Shown here one piece after another: positions 1-7,990 of a DNA stretch of 41,853 nucleotides. A program made the position numbers and the translations under genes. Source of the stretch: Pseudomonadota bacterium. GTDB lineage: Bacteria; Pseudomonadota; Alphaproteobacteria; Rhodobacterales; Rhodobacteraceae. The stretch spans positions 1 to 41,853 of the forward strand of contig CAUJIP010000052.1 of assembly GCA_963205235.1 (NCBI GenBank). The letters run 5' to 3'. The number at the start of each line of letters is the position of its first letter. The first letter of the stretch is position 1. The notes below the pieces were generated by a model, which was not told the DNA's origin, made no database searches, and worked only from the letters and a program-made list of their open reading frames with translations.

Positions 1-93
1 AACGGGGTTCGGCGCGGCGGCATCTTCGGCAAAGGCGGGGGCGAAACCGGACAGGCCGGTCGCAAGAACAACAGCAGCAAGCAAACGTTTCAT
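1..93 (-). CDS. N-terminus of an exported protein (truncated by window edge)
   Basis: Only the first 31 codons are present; the gene runs off the left edge. The start at 93 follows a GGAG Shine-Dalgarno-like sequence about 6 bases upstream; an in-frame ATG at 105 is the alternative. The visible peptide is a classic Sec signal: MKR, then a hydrophobic core (LLAAVVLATGLSGF), then a likely signal peptidase I site after APAFA, followed by EDAAAPNPV. The mature protein therefore probably begins Glu-Asp and is periplasmic or secreted. There is too little sequence to name a family. The roughly 200 bases between it and metG show no other gene. Confidence 0.7.
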   Translation of the reverse strand, partial: MKRLLAAVVLATGLSGFAPAFAEDAAAPNPV

Positions 94-297
94 CTCGGTC
101 TCCATTCCAAGGTTCAAACCAGCATGACCCAAGGTCGCAAGCGGCTGAATTCAAAGCCGGTCGCTGCGGGCCAGATGCAGCGCAAGACTGCACCAGCAAG
201 CGAAGTCGGACAAATGAAAAAGCCTGTCACGAAGAGGTGATCAGGCATTTTCTTTCGATTTTTCCGTGCGACACGTCGAAGCGGAACCGTTCGAGAC

Positions 298-2016
298 CTA
301 GTCGCGGACACCCGAGAACCGGGTTTGCCAGTCGGCGCGTTCCTCGTCGGTGATCTTGCGGAACAGGTTTTCCGGGACGGTAAAGCCGTGGCCTGCGGGA
401 AGGGTGCGCATCGCGGCGTGAATGTCGGCGGGCCAGGTCCAGTCGTCACTTCCGACGGCGGCCATCATCGTCTTGGCGGCATCGGGGATGAAGGGTGCCG
501 ACAGGATCGCGTAGATGCGGATCAGGTTCAGCGCGAGCCGTATCATCGCCTGCGCCTGTTCGGGGTCAGTCTTGACCACGGTCCAGGGGGCCGCGGCCTG
601 CAGGTATTCATTGCCGATGACCCAGATCGCGCGCAGCTCGGCGGCGGCCTTGCGGACCTCCATCTCCTGCATGAACTTCGTATAATCCGCAATCCGCGCG
701 CCAAGGTCCGCAATCAGCGCGGTTTCCAGCGGGCCGAAGCTGCCCCCGGCGGGGACGTCATTGCCAAATTTCGACACGGCGAACTTGGTCACGCGGCTGA
801 CAAGGTTGCCCAACACGTCGGCAAGGTCCTTGTTGACCGAGGACTGAAAGTTCTCCCAGGTGAATTCGCTGTCACTGGATTCGGGCGCGTGGGACAGAAG
901 CCACCAGCGCCAGTAGTCGGAGGGCAGGATCGAGAGCGCCTGATCCATGAACACGCCGCGACCCTTGGAGGTCGAGAATTGGCCTCCGTCATAGTTCAGG
1001 TAGTTGAAGGATTTCAGGTAGTCGACCAGCTTCCACGGCTCGCCAGACCCAAGGATCGTGGCGGGGAAGGACAGGGTGTGGAAGGGGACGTTGTCCTTGC
1101 CCATGAACTGGTAATAGGTCACGTCGGCTGCCCCCTTGTCGGTGCGCCACCAGCGTTCCCATTCACTGTCCGGCTTGCCGTTCGCATCGGCCCATTCGGC
1201 TGTGCCGGCGATGTATTCGATGGGGGCGTCGAACCAGACGTAAAAGACCTTGCCTTCCATCCCCGGCCAGGGCAGGTCGCCCTTCTTGACCGGAATGCCC
1301 CAGTAGAGGTCGCGGGTAATCCCCCGGTCCTGCAACCCGTCGCCGTCGTTCAGCCACTTCTTGGCGATTGAGGTGGTCAGGATCGGCCAGTCTTTCTTCG
1401 AGTCAATCCACGCCTCAAGCTTGTCCCGCAGCGCGCGCTGTTTCAGGTACAGGTGCTTGGTTTCCCGCACTTCCAGGTTCGTGCTACCGCTGATCGAGGA
1501 CCGAGGATTGATCAGGTCGGTCGGATCAAGCTGCTTGGTGCATTCCTCGCACTGGTCGCCGCGCGCCGATGTGTTGCCGCAGTTCGGGCAGGTGCCGGTG
1601 ATGTAGCGGTCGGGCAGAAATCGGTTGTCGTCGATGGAAAAGACCTGCTTTTCGCTGACCTCGGCGATCAGGCCCGCATCGGCCAGACGGCCCGCGAAAT
1701 GCTGGGTCAGGCGGTGATTGCGCTGGCTGGAGGACCGGCCGAAATGGTCGAACGACAGCCGGAACCCGGCGGCAAGGTCCTTTTGCACGACATGCATTTC
1801 GGCGCAGTACTCTTCCACCGGCTTTCCGGCCTTGGCGGCGGCCAGTTCGGCGGGTGTGCCGTGTTCATCGGTGGCGCAGATGAACATCACCTCATGCCCC
1901 ATCGCGCGGTTGAAGCGGGCGAACAGGTCGGCGGGCAATTGGCTGCCCACCAGATTGCCCAGATGCTTGATCCCGTTGATATAGGGAATGGCCGAGGTGA
2001 TGAGGATCCGTGCCAT
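298..2016 (-). CDS. metG: Methionyl-tRNA synthetase
   Basis: Charges tRNA-Met with methionine in the cytoplasm. The 572-residue product starts [12 protein letters not shown] at 2016; the open frame continues 17 codons upstream, but those are not family-like. Class I signatures are present: the HIGH box as HLGN (18-21), a zinc knuckle with Cys143, Cys146, Cys156 and Cys159 (CPNC...CEEC), and the KMSKS-equivalent FSTSKG (347-352). The C-terminal half is the helical anticodon-binding domain. It lacks the C-terminal EMAP/Trbp111-like tRNA-binding domain, as is usual for short bacterial forms. It lies 75 bases downstream of the imuA-like gene on the same strand, so read-through from the LexA-controlled promoter is possible. 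I see no convincing terminator between them. Confidence 0.97.
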   Translation of the reverse strand: MARILITSAIPYINGIKHLGNLVGSQLPADLFARFNRAMGHEVMFICATDEHGTPAELAAAKAGKPVEEYCAEMHVVQKDLAAGFRLSFDHFGRSSSQRNHRLTQHFAGRLADAGLIAEVSEKQVFSIDDNRFLPDRYITGTCPNCGNTSARGDQCEECTKQLDPTDLINPRSSISGSTNLEVRETKHLYLKQRALRDKLEAWIDSKKDWPILTTSIAKKWLNDGDGLQDRGITRDLYWGIPVKKGDLPWPGMEGKVFYVWFDAPIEYIAGTAEWADANGKPDSEWERWWRTDKGAADVTYYQFMGKDNVPFHTLSFPATILGSGEPWKLVDYLKSFNYLNYDGGQFSTSKGRGVFMDQALSILPSDYWRWWLLSHAPESSDSEFTWENFQSSVNKDLADVLGNLVSRVTKFAVSKFGNDVPAGGSFGPLETALIADLGARIADYTKFMQEMEVRKAAAELRAIWVIGNEYLQAAAPWTVVKTDPEQAQAMIRLALNLIRIYAILSAPFIPDAAKTMMAAVGSDDWTWPADIHAAMRTLPAGHGFTVPENLFRKITDEERADWQTRFSGVRD

Positions 2017-2091
2017 CGCTGTGCCCTTCGCTGAAGTCCGGCGCCTGATTAGCCCAAGCGCGGGCAAAGGGCCAGTGGTGGCGCGGCCCCT

Positions 2092-2739
2092 TCAGCCCGC
2101 CGGATCATCCGTCGGCTGACGCTCCAGCGTCTCGGTCCCGCCCGCGTCGCGTTGCAGGGTCCAGGCGGCGGGAGGCAGCAACCGCGCCCGCACCCGTGAC
2201 AGGTGCCAGCGGGCGGCGTCCGACCACAAAAGCGACGGGCTGGGAACCGGGCGCATCTGCCAGCGGCTTTCGATTCCCTGCGCCCCGCCCTGCCCCGGCA
2301 AAAGCACCAGCCCCAGGGGCTGCACCCAGCCCTCGCGCCGCGCGGTTTCAGCCCCCGCTTCGGCGGCCAGATGCAGACGGCGGATCGGCGTCAGACCCGG
2401 CGGGGCCAGACATTCGGCCACCACCAAAGGTGCCGCCCCCGACCGCAGCGATTCTTCCATCGCCCACAAAAGCCCCTCATCCCGGTCGGCCTGGGCCAGG
2501 ATCAGCCGCGCGGGATCGGCCAGGGGCTGCAACCCCGCCGCATTCAGCCGCTCAGGCACCCAGCCGGGCCGGATCCAGACCACCGGCCCCGCGCTTTTGG
2601 CCATGATCAGGGCGGCAAGCATCGTCCGCGACGGCCCGCAGAATTCATGCACCCTCCCCCGGCGCAGGGTCAGATCCCCCGCGAGCAGTTGCACGGCATC
2701 CGGTCGGCTTGGGGCGTGGTGATGGATCGGCAGACTCAT
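2092..2739 (-). CDS. imuA: ImuA-like SOS protein (COG4544, RecA-fold)
   Basis: A 215-residue protein resembling ImuA, the RecA-related accessory factor of the ImuA-ImuB-DnaE2 translesion mutasome. Support comes from the N-terminal GRVHEFCGPSR segment (about residues 28-38), where a RecA Walker A would lie but without the GKT lysine, from the following AAL...VVWIRPGW strand, and from the central RRLHLAAEAGAETARREG stretch. The family mostly lacks ATPase residues, as here. An exact alphaproteobacterial LexA box (2756-2770) sits 17 bases upstream of the start, which strongly supports SOS control. ImuB and DnaE2 normally follow imuA; here the next gene is metG, so this is an orphan copy, or the partners lie elsewhere. 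Confidence 0.75.
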   Translation of the reverse strand: MSLPIHHHAPSRPDAVQLLAGDLTLRRGRVHEFCGPSRTMLAALIMAKSAGPVVWIRPGWVPERLNAAGLQPLADPARLILAQADRDEGLLWAMEESLRSGAAPLVVAECLAPPGLTPIRRLHLAAEAGAETARREGWVQPLGLVLLPGQGGAQGIESRWQMRPVPSPSLLWSDAARWHLSRVRARLLPPAAWTLQRDAGGTETLERQPTDDPAG

Positions 2740-2755
2740 GTGAAAAACCTAGCTT

Positions 2756-2770
2756 GTTCTTCAAATGTTC
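2756..2770. promoter_or_regulatory. LexA (SOS) box, GTTC-N7-GTTC
   Basis: GTTCTTCAAATGTTC is an exact match to the direct-repeat LexA operator of Alphaproteobacteria (GTTC, seven bases, GTTC). It lies in the 100-base divergent spacer, 17 bases before the imuA-like start (minus) and 70 bases before the aldo/keto reductase start (plus). By position it should repress imuA; any effect on the reductase gene is open. Confidence 0.85.
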
Positions 2771-2839
2771 TCAAGCGACACCCTTTGCCCCGCCGCCATT
2801 CCGCCCTAGCTTCTGACGCAGCAACAGGAGCCCCGCCCC

Positions 2840-3880
2840 ATGAAGACCCTGCCCCTTGGCAAAACCGGCCTGAGTGTTTCCGAAATCTGCCTTGGCACGA
2901 TGACCTGGGGCAGCCACAACACCGAAGGCGAAGGCCACGCCCAGGCCGATCTGGCGATGGACCATGGCGTGACCTTCTGGGACACCGCCGAGATGTATCC
3001 GACGAACCCGGTCCGGGTCGAAACCATTGGCCGGACCGAAGAAATCATCGGCACATGGCTGGCCGCGCGGGGTGGGCGCGACCGGCTGCAGATCGCAACC
3101 AAGATCACCGGCAAGGGCCAGATGGTGCGCCCGGGCGAAGGGATCACCGGGGCCGCCCTGCGGACAGCGGTCGAAGGCTCGCTTCGCCGTCTGGGCACCG
3201 ATTACATCGATCTTTACCAGTTGCACTGGCCGAACCGTGACAGCTATCACTTCCGCCAGATGTGGGACTTTGACCCGCGCCACATCGACCGGGCCGAAGA
3301 GACCCGCCACATGGTCGAAGTCCTTACCGAAGCGCAGGCGCTGATCGCCGAGGGCAAGCTTCGTGCCATCGGGCTTTCCAACGAAACCGTCTGGGGGGCG
3401 TCGCGCTGGCTGCACATCGCCGAAACGCTGGGCCTGCCGCGCATGGGCAGCGTGCAGAACGAATACAGCCTGCTTTGCCGCCAGTTCGATACCGACTGGG
3501 CCGAGTTGAGCGTGGTCGAGGATATGCCGCTTCTGGCCTTCTCGCCGCTTGCGGTGGGCCTTCTGTCGGGGAAATACGCGGGCGACGTGACCCCGCCGCA
3601 GACCCGCCGCTTCCACACGCCGAACCTTGGCGGGCGGATCACCCCGCAAGTCTTCCCGGCCGTCGCGGCCTATCTGGCTGTTGCGCGGCGTCACGGGCTT
3701 GATCCCTGCCAGATGGCGATTGCCTTTACCATGACCCGGCCCTTCCGCACGATCCCGATCATCGGGGCCACCACGCTGGAGCAGCTTGAGACCAATATCG
3801 GCGCGGCCTCGCTTGTCCTTTCGCCCGAGGTTCTGGCCGACATAGCGGAAACCCACCGGGCTTTCCCTGCGCCTTACTGA
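2840..3880 (+). CDS. Tas-like NADP(H)-dependent aldo/keto reductase
   Basis: A 346-residue TIM-barrel oxidoreductase of the aldo/keto reductase superfamily, closest in pattern to E. coli Tas. Visible hallmarks are LGTMTWGSHN near the N-terminus, the catalytic tetrad Asp48 (FWDTAEMYP), Tyr53, Lys88 (IATKITG) and His129 (YQLHWPNR), then GLSNET, the cofactor region LAFSPLAVGLLSGKY, and the C-terminal IPIIGATTLEQLETNI nucleotide-binding loop. It should reduce an aldehyde or ketone with NADPH; the substrate cannot be read from sequence. The ATG at 2840 has CAGGAG 10 bases upstream. It shares a promoter region, including a LexA box, with the divergent imuA-like gene. Confidence 0.93.
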   Translation: MKTLPLGKTGLSVSEICLGTMTWGSHNTEGEGHAQADLAMDHGVTFWDTAEMYPTNPVRVETIGRTEEIIGTWLAARGGRDRLQIATKITGKGQMVRPGEGITGAALRTAVEGSLRRLGTDYIDLYQLHWPNRDSYHFRQMWDFDPRHIDRAEETRHMVEVLTEAQALIAEGKLRAIGLSNETVWGASRWLHIAETLGLPRMGSVQNEYSLLCRQFDTDWAELSVVEDMPLLAFSPLAVGLLSGKYAGDVTPPQTRRFHTPNLGGRITPQVFPAVAAYLAVARRHGLDPCQMAIAFTMTRPFRTIPIIGATTLEQLETNIGAASLVLSPEVLADIAETHRAFPAPY

Positions 3881-3937
3881 CGGGGCTTGCAGCGCGGGTC
3901 GGTTCAAGGCACTTCTTTCGCAGTCCCGGAGAAGCCG

Positions 3938-4516
3938 ATGCCGCGCCTTCACTTGTTGTTGCTGTCCATCGGGCTGGTCGCCCTGCTGTCAGGCTGCCAG
4001 TTCCAGCTTTCCGGCACCAAAGGCCCGGACGACGTGACGCCAAACGCCGTCGCGGGCGATGCGATCGAGGTCACCGCCCTTGATGCCCCCGCCCCGGCGA
4101 CCGAGGGCGAAGCCGCGCCGCCTCCTGGTGCCGATCCCGCCGCCAAGCCGCAATCCGCCGCCCCCGATGCGGCGGCCACGGCAGAGCCGGTGGCGGACAC
4201 CGTCGCTGAACCCGCACCACAACCCGATCTGGGCGAGGCGGCAACCGATCCCGCAGCCGTCACCGAACCGGTGCCCGCGAAATCGGAAAAGCAGCTTGCC
4301 TGCGAAAAGAAGAAAGGGCGCTGGGTCAGCACGGGCGGCAAGGCCCATACCTGTGTCTTTGCGACCAAGGACGCCAACAAGCATTGCACCCGAGAAAGCC
4401 AGTGCGAAGGGGCCTGCCTTGCAAGGTCCGGCACCTGTTCGCCGGTCAAGCCGCTTCTGGGCTGCAACGAGATCCTGCAAGACGATGGCGCACGGGTCAC
4501 CTTGTGCATCGAATGA
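3938..4516 (+). CDS. Lipoprotein with Ala/Pro-rich linker and Cys-rich C-terminus
   Basis: A 192-residue predicted lipoprotein of unknown function. The start at 3938 follows GGAGAAG and gives the signal MPRLHLLLLSIGLVALLSGC with lipobox LLSGC; earlier in-frame codons lack signal character. After the acylated Cys comes about 90 residues of low-complexity Ala/Pro/Asp/Glu-rich linker, then a compact domain of about 75 residues with eight cysteines (ACEKKKGRW...HTCVF...HCTRESQC...ACLARSGTCS...GCNE...LCIE), likely disulfide-bonded in the periplasm. It overlaps the next lipoprotein gene by ATGA, so the two are co-translated. I do not recognise the cysteine domain. Confidence 0.85.
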   Translation: MPRLHLLLLSIGLVALLSGCQFQLSGTKGPDDVTPNAVAGDAIEVTALDAPAPATEGEAAPPPGADPAAKPQSAAPDAAATAEPVADTVAEPAPQPDLGEAATDPAAVTEPVPAKSEKQLACEKKKGRWVSTGGKAHTCVFATKDANKHCTRESQCEGACLARSGTCSPVKPLLGCNEILQDDGARVTLCIE

Positions 4517-5007
4517 CCCGCCAGACCCTGCTTGCCCTGCCAGTGATCCTTGCCGCCTGCATGGGCGGGGACAGGTCTGGCGGCAGCTTCCGCGAGGCTG
4601 GCGCGCCGATCTGGTCCGCCGCGGCCTTCGATGCCGCGATGATCACCGGCGACTGGCAGCAGGTTGCAGGCTTTGCCGAAGCCCCGGGCGGTTGCCACAG
4701 CGGGGCGATCCGCTTTGCGCCCGTGGGTGGCGGGCTAAAACTTTCGGGCAGCCTTTGCCTGAACGGCAAGCTCGAAAAGCTGCGCGGCACGGCTTCGGCT
4801 TCTGGCCCCGGTCGGCTGATAGTCGGGGGCGAGGAATGGTGGATCCTTTGGGTCGATAGCGGTTACCGGACCATGGCCATCGGCACGCCCTCGGGCCGGT
4901 TCGGCATGATCCTTGACCGGGGTGCGATCCCGCCGGACCGGCTGGCGGCTGCTGGCGAAATCTTTGATTTCAACGGCTACAACACCGGCTTGCTGCACCC
5001 GTTCTGA
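4513..5007 (+). CDS. Lipocalin-family lipoprotein (Blc-like)
   Basis: A 164-residue lipoprotein. The start at 4513 overlaps the preceding stop as ATGA and gives MTRQTLLALPVILAAC, with lipobox ILAAC. The mature part carries lipocalin signatures: GDWQQVAGFAEAPGGC in place of the usual G-x-W-Y/W-x-I-A-R, then SLCLNG, and near the end WWILWVDSGYRTMAIGTPSG and RFGMILDR, matching the Y/W-x-x-x-x-P-S-x-R-x-x-x-I-L-S/D-R pattern of bacterial Blc-type lipocalins. The family binds hydrophobic ligands such as lysophospholipids at the outer membrane; that role here is inferred. It pairs with the upstream Cys-rich lipoprotein. Confidence 0.82.
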   Translation: MTRQTLLALPVILAACMGGDRSGGSFREAGAPIWSAAAFDAAMITGDWQQVAGFAEAPGGCHSGAIRFAPVGGGLKLSGSLCLNGKLEKLRGTASASGPGRLIVGGEEWWILWVDSGYRTMAIGTPSGRFGMILDRGAIPPDRLAAAGEIFDFNGYNTGLLHPF

Positions 5008-5059
5008 CCGCTCCTCCCTTTCGGGCGGTCCTCGCTTGGCGACAAGCCCCGTCAGGGGC
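5006..5059. terminator. Hairpins in convergent spacer
   Basis: Between two convergent genes there are two GC-rich hairpins: GACCGC/GCGGTC (5006-5011 with 5025-5030) and GCCCC-GTCA-GGGGC (5046-5059). Neither has a strong T-run. Read on the minus strand, the second is followed by TTGTC, so it could end the XRE transcript. The call rests on position and symmetry only. Confidence 0.4.
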
Positions 5060-5070
5060 GATGAGCGGCC

Positions 5071-5927
5071 CTACTCCACCCGTTCGATCAGGCCTTGCAA
5101 ATGGGCCACCGTGCCCCGCGCGCCCACTTCCGCCTCGCGCACCAGAAGGTCGAAATGGCCCGAGATCACCCCAATCCGCGCGGTGTCACGGAACGCCATG
5201 TAGTGATGCCCCAGATAGACCACGGCCAGCAGCGGGCCAAACACGGTGACGGGTGCGGAAAACACCCGCCGCGCGTCAAACAAGCAGACCCGAAGCGACG
5301 GGTAAAGCTGGTCGCACAGCGCGATCAGATGCTGAAGCTGTGCGCGCCGGATATCCGCTGACAGCCCCTCATAATACCCGCTTGCGGTGGCAAAAGCCGT
5401 CAGTTCGTGCAGCGGCAGCGCGATTTCATAGTCGGACCCCGCGCCGCGCATCCATTTCAGCCGGTCCTCGAACGCCCCAATCGCCTGTTCCGCCGTCCGG
5501 CCCAGTTGCGGTGCGTATTCCCATTCCACCATCGCCCGCGTCTTCAGCATGTCGGGCAGGGTCGCGGGCACATGGCGGATCTTGTAGCCAGCCGCCTCAC
5601 GGTGCCAGCCGAAGATCTGTTCGTCGATCAACGCGCGCGGCGCTTCGGTCAGGGTCAACGACGCCGCCATGAGGTCGGCCAACGGCTCGGGCCGCCCGGT
5701 CAGGCCCAAAAGCCAGTCGGCGCTGATCCCCAGCGCACGGGCGCAATCGGCGGCAAGTCCGGCATTCGGCAACCTTGTACCTGGTTGCAGTAGGGCCGAG
5801 ATCGTGGACCGGTCCACGCCGCAAACTCGGGCAAGCTCGGCCTGCGACAGGCGTTTCAGCGCCATTGCCTCGGCCAGTCGCGCGCGGAAGAGGGGGCCAG
5901 ATCGCGTTTGTCGGATTTATCCAGCAT
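5071..5927 (-). CDS. XRE-family transcriptional regulator, frameshifted near its N-terminus
   Basis: The uninterrupted frame (5071-5865) encodes 264 residues with an XRE/Cro helix-turn-helix (SQAELARVCGVDRSTISALL) and a long C-terminal domain (IFGWHREAAGYKIRHVPATL, PLLAVVYLGHHYMAF) typical of a Rhodobacteraceae regulator family. The ATG at 5865 falls inside the first helix. Two codons reach further: the upstream in-frame sequence reads LFRARLAEA before a TAA, and the neighbouring frame from an ATG at 5927 reads MLDKSDKRDLAP, ending exactly where LFRARLAEA begins. Joining them needs one extra C in the C5 run (5892-5896 as G5 on plus). I therefore give the full extent to 5927. It is divergent from the desaturase gene, which it may regulate. 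Confidence 0.8.
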
Positions 5928-5960
5928 CTGTCGACTTTCCAGAACACTTGTCGGGTTCAG

Positions 5961-5989
5961 TTGACATTACCCCGAATTCCCCCGCTATG
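5961..5989 (+). promoter_or_regulatory. Candidate sigma-70 promoter for the desaturase gene
   Basis: A consensus -35 hexamer TTGACA (5961-5966) is followed after 17 bases by GCTATG (5984-5989), a weak -10; TATGCA at 19-base spacing is the alternative. It points at the desaturase gene from the 90-base divergent spacer. Support is a perfect -35 plus position only. Confidence 0.35.
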
Positions 5990-6003
5990 CACGTCCTGAT
6001 AGC

Positions 6004-6951
6004 TTGGCCAAAACAATATGCAGACGGAACTTGGACTTGGCACTTGAACCCCGGGCCACGGAATGGCCGACAGTACTTCTTTTCATCGCAACCTATGCGG
6101 TCTGGTTCGCAGGGACCACGGTCCTGTGGCCGCTGTCCCCGACCCTTGCCATCCTCGCCACCGGCATCGCCATCGCGCAACTGTCCTCACTGACGCATGA
6201 GGTTCTGCACGGCCACCCGTTCCGGTCGCAATTCTGGTCCGAGGCGCTGGTTTTCCCGGCAACGGGCCTCTTCATCGCCTACCTTCGCTTCAAGGACACC
6301 CATCTGCAGCACCATTACGACCCGGCGCTGACCGATCCCTATGACGATCCGGAATCAAACTTCCTTGACCCCGCAGTCTGGGCGCGGCTGTCCGCACCGG
6401 CAAAACTGGTCCTTCGGCTGAACAACACGCTTCTGGGGCGCCTGCTGATCGGGCCTTTCGTCGGCACAGCGCTGTTTTTGTGGAACGACTTGAAACTGGC
6501 GCTGAAGGGCGACCGCCGCGTGATCCTTGCCTATGTCCTGCATGTGCCGGGGCTGGCCTTGGTCTTCGGCTGGCTTCTTTTGGCCGCGCAGATGCCCATC
6601 TGGGCCTACCTGATTGCCGTCTATATCGGCACCGCGCTTTTGAAGATCCGCACCTATCTGGAACACCGCGCGCACACGGCGGCGCGGGCGCGCACGGTGA
6701 TCATCGAAAGCCGCGGGCCGTTCAGCCTTTTGTTCCTGAACAACAATTTCCACGTGGTCCACCACATGCACCCGACCGAGCCCTGGTACAAGATTCCCGC
6801 GATGTATGCCGCGCGGAAAGACCACTACCAGCGCCGGAACGAGGCTTACGTCTACCGCAGCTATACCGAAATCTTCGCCCGCTACCTGTTCAAGGCCAAG
6901 GACCCGGTGCCGCATCCGGTCTGGCCGGTACAGCGCGGCGGTATGGATTGA
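6004..6951 (+). CDS. Membrane fatty acid desaturase
   Basis: A 315-residue integral membrane di-iron desaturase/hydroxylase-family protein. The three histidine boxes are clear: HEVLH (65-69), HLQHH (100-104) and HVVHH (250-254), with hydrophobic segments around residues 24-60, 172-195 and 197-213 and NNNFHVVHHMHPTEPWY near the C-terminus. It likely introduces a double bond or hydroxyl into an acyl chain or carotenoid-like substrate at the cytoplasmic membrane. The start is uncertain: the frame opens with TTG at 6004 (also TTG at 6031 and 6037), none with a good ribosome-binding site, and no nearby in-frame ATG exists. An ATG at 6018 in another frame reads MQTELGLGT and then hits TGA just before this frame's EPRATEWP, so a 1-base indel near 6040-6046 is possible. 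Confidence 0.88.
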   Translation: MAKTICRRNLDLALEPRATEWPTVLLFIATYAVWFAGTTVLWPLSPTLAILATGIAIAQLSSLTHEVLHGHPFRSQFWSEALVFPATGLFIAYLRFKDTHLQHHYDPALTDPYDDPESNFLDPAVWARLSAPAKLVLRLNNTLLGRLLIGPFVGTALFLWNDLKLALKGDRRVILAYVLHVPGLALVFGWLLLAAQMPIWAYLIAVYIGTALLKIRTYLEHRAHTAARARTVIIESRGPFSLLFLNNNFHVVHHMHPTEPWYKIPAMYAARKDHYQRRNEAYVYRSYTEIFARYLFKAKDPVPHPVWPVQRGGMD

Positions 6952-7003
6952 CCCCTGCCCCTGCCCCCGCAATAGTGGCCCGCGGGCCAATGCGGAGGGT
7001 AAG

Positions 7004-7990
7004 ATGGGCAAGGATGTGGGCGAAGAACTGCAGGATCAGGGCTTTCGCCGCGACCGTCTGAAGGGCTCGTTCATCGAACCCAGCTATTCTGGCGCGCTGT
7101 CCTTCTTCCGCCGCAAGTACAGCCGCGATCTGGCGGAGGTTGACCTTGCGATCACCGGGATTCCCTTGGACCTGACCGTGTCAAACCGCCCCGGCACCCG
7201 CTTTGGGCCGGAAGGCATCCGCAAGGCCAGCGCCCAGCATTCCTGGGGGCCGATCTGGCCCTGGCGGTTCGACCCGTTCGACACGCTGGCCTGCGTCGAC
7301 TATGGCGATTGCGCGTTCGACTGGGGCACGCCGATGGAGATTCCGGCGGCGATCTCCGCGCATATCGCCGAAATACTGGCAGCCGGAGCCGCAACCCTGA
7401 CGCTTGGCGGCGACCATTTCATCACCTACCCGATCCTGCGCGCCTATGCCGCGAAATACGGCCCCCTTGCCATCGTCCAGTTCGACGCGCACCGCGATGT
7501 GGAAGAGGGCGCTCCGGGCCGGTTGGACCATGGCGCGATGTTCACCTATGCGGTGAACGAGGGGCTGGTGGATCCGAAGCGGTCAGTTCAGGTCGGCATC
7601 CGCACCTGCTTTAACGGCGAGAAAAGCCACGGGATGACGATTCTTTACGCCGATGACGTGCATCGCATGTCGGCGGATGAGGTCGCGGGCGTGATCCGTG
7701 ACCGGGTCGGCAAGGGCCCGGCGTACCTCACATTTGACATCGACTGCCTTGACCCCGCCACCGCGCCGGGAACCGGGACGCCGGTACCGGGTGGCCTGAC
7801 CAGCCATCAGGCGCTGTCGATCCTGCGGGCGATGAAGGGGATGGAATTCAAGGGCATGGATGTGGTCGAGGTGTCGCCCCCCTATGACCATGCCGAGATG
7901 ACGACGAACGCCGCCGCCATCATCGCGATCGAGCTTCTGTGCCTGAAGGCCTATGCGCGGGGGGCAAAGCCCACTGCCATTCCGATCTAG
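7004..7990 (+). CDS. speB: Agmatinase-family ureohydrolase
   Basis: A 328-residue arginase/agmatinase-superfamily enzyme that cleaves a guanidino group from its substrate, releasing urea; agmatine to putrescine is the likely reaction. The binuclear manganese ligands are visible: GGDH (135-138), DAHRD (161-165) and DIDCLDP (D245, D247). NRPGTRFGPEGIR and the GTGTPVPGG loop are also family-typical. The start at 7004 has a strong GGAGGG at 6994-6999; the open frame upstream is non-coding. Guanidinobutyrase or a related amidinohydrolase cannot be excluded, because substrate loops do not separate these by eye. Its TAG stop lies within a CTAG that also ends the convergent Nudix gene. Confidence 0.9.
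   Translation: MGKDVGEELQDQGFRRDRLKGSFIEPSYSGALSFFRRKYSRDLAEVDLAITGIPLDLTVSNRPGTRFGPEGIRKASAQHSWGPIWPWRFDPFDTLACVDYGDCAFDWGTPMEIPAAISAHIAEILAAGAATLTLGGDHFITYPILRAYAAKYGPLAIVQFDAHRDVEEGAPGRLDHGAMFTYAVNEGLVDPKRSVQVGIRTCFNGEKSHGMTILYADDVHRMSADEVAGVIRDRVGKGPAYLTFDIDCLDPATAPGTGTPVPGGLTSHQALSILRAMKGMEFKGMDVVEVSPPYDHAEMTTNAAAIIAIELLCLKAYARGAKPTAIPI

Noticed and set aside
2771-3952. Long minus-strand open frame opposite the aldo/keto reductase
   Set aside because: Arg/Gly/Pro-rich shadow translation; the plus-strand gene has its catalytic tetrad and a good start.
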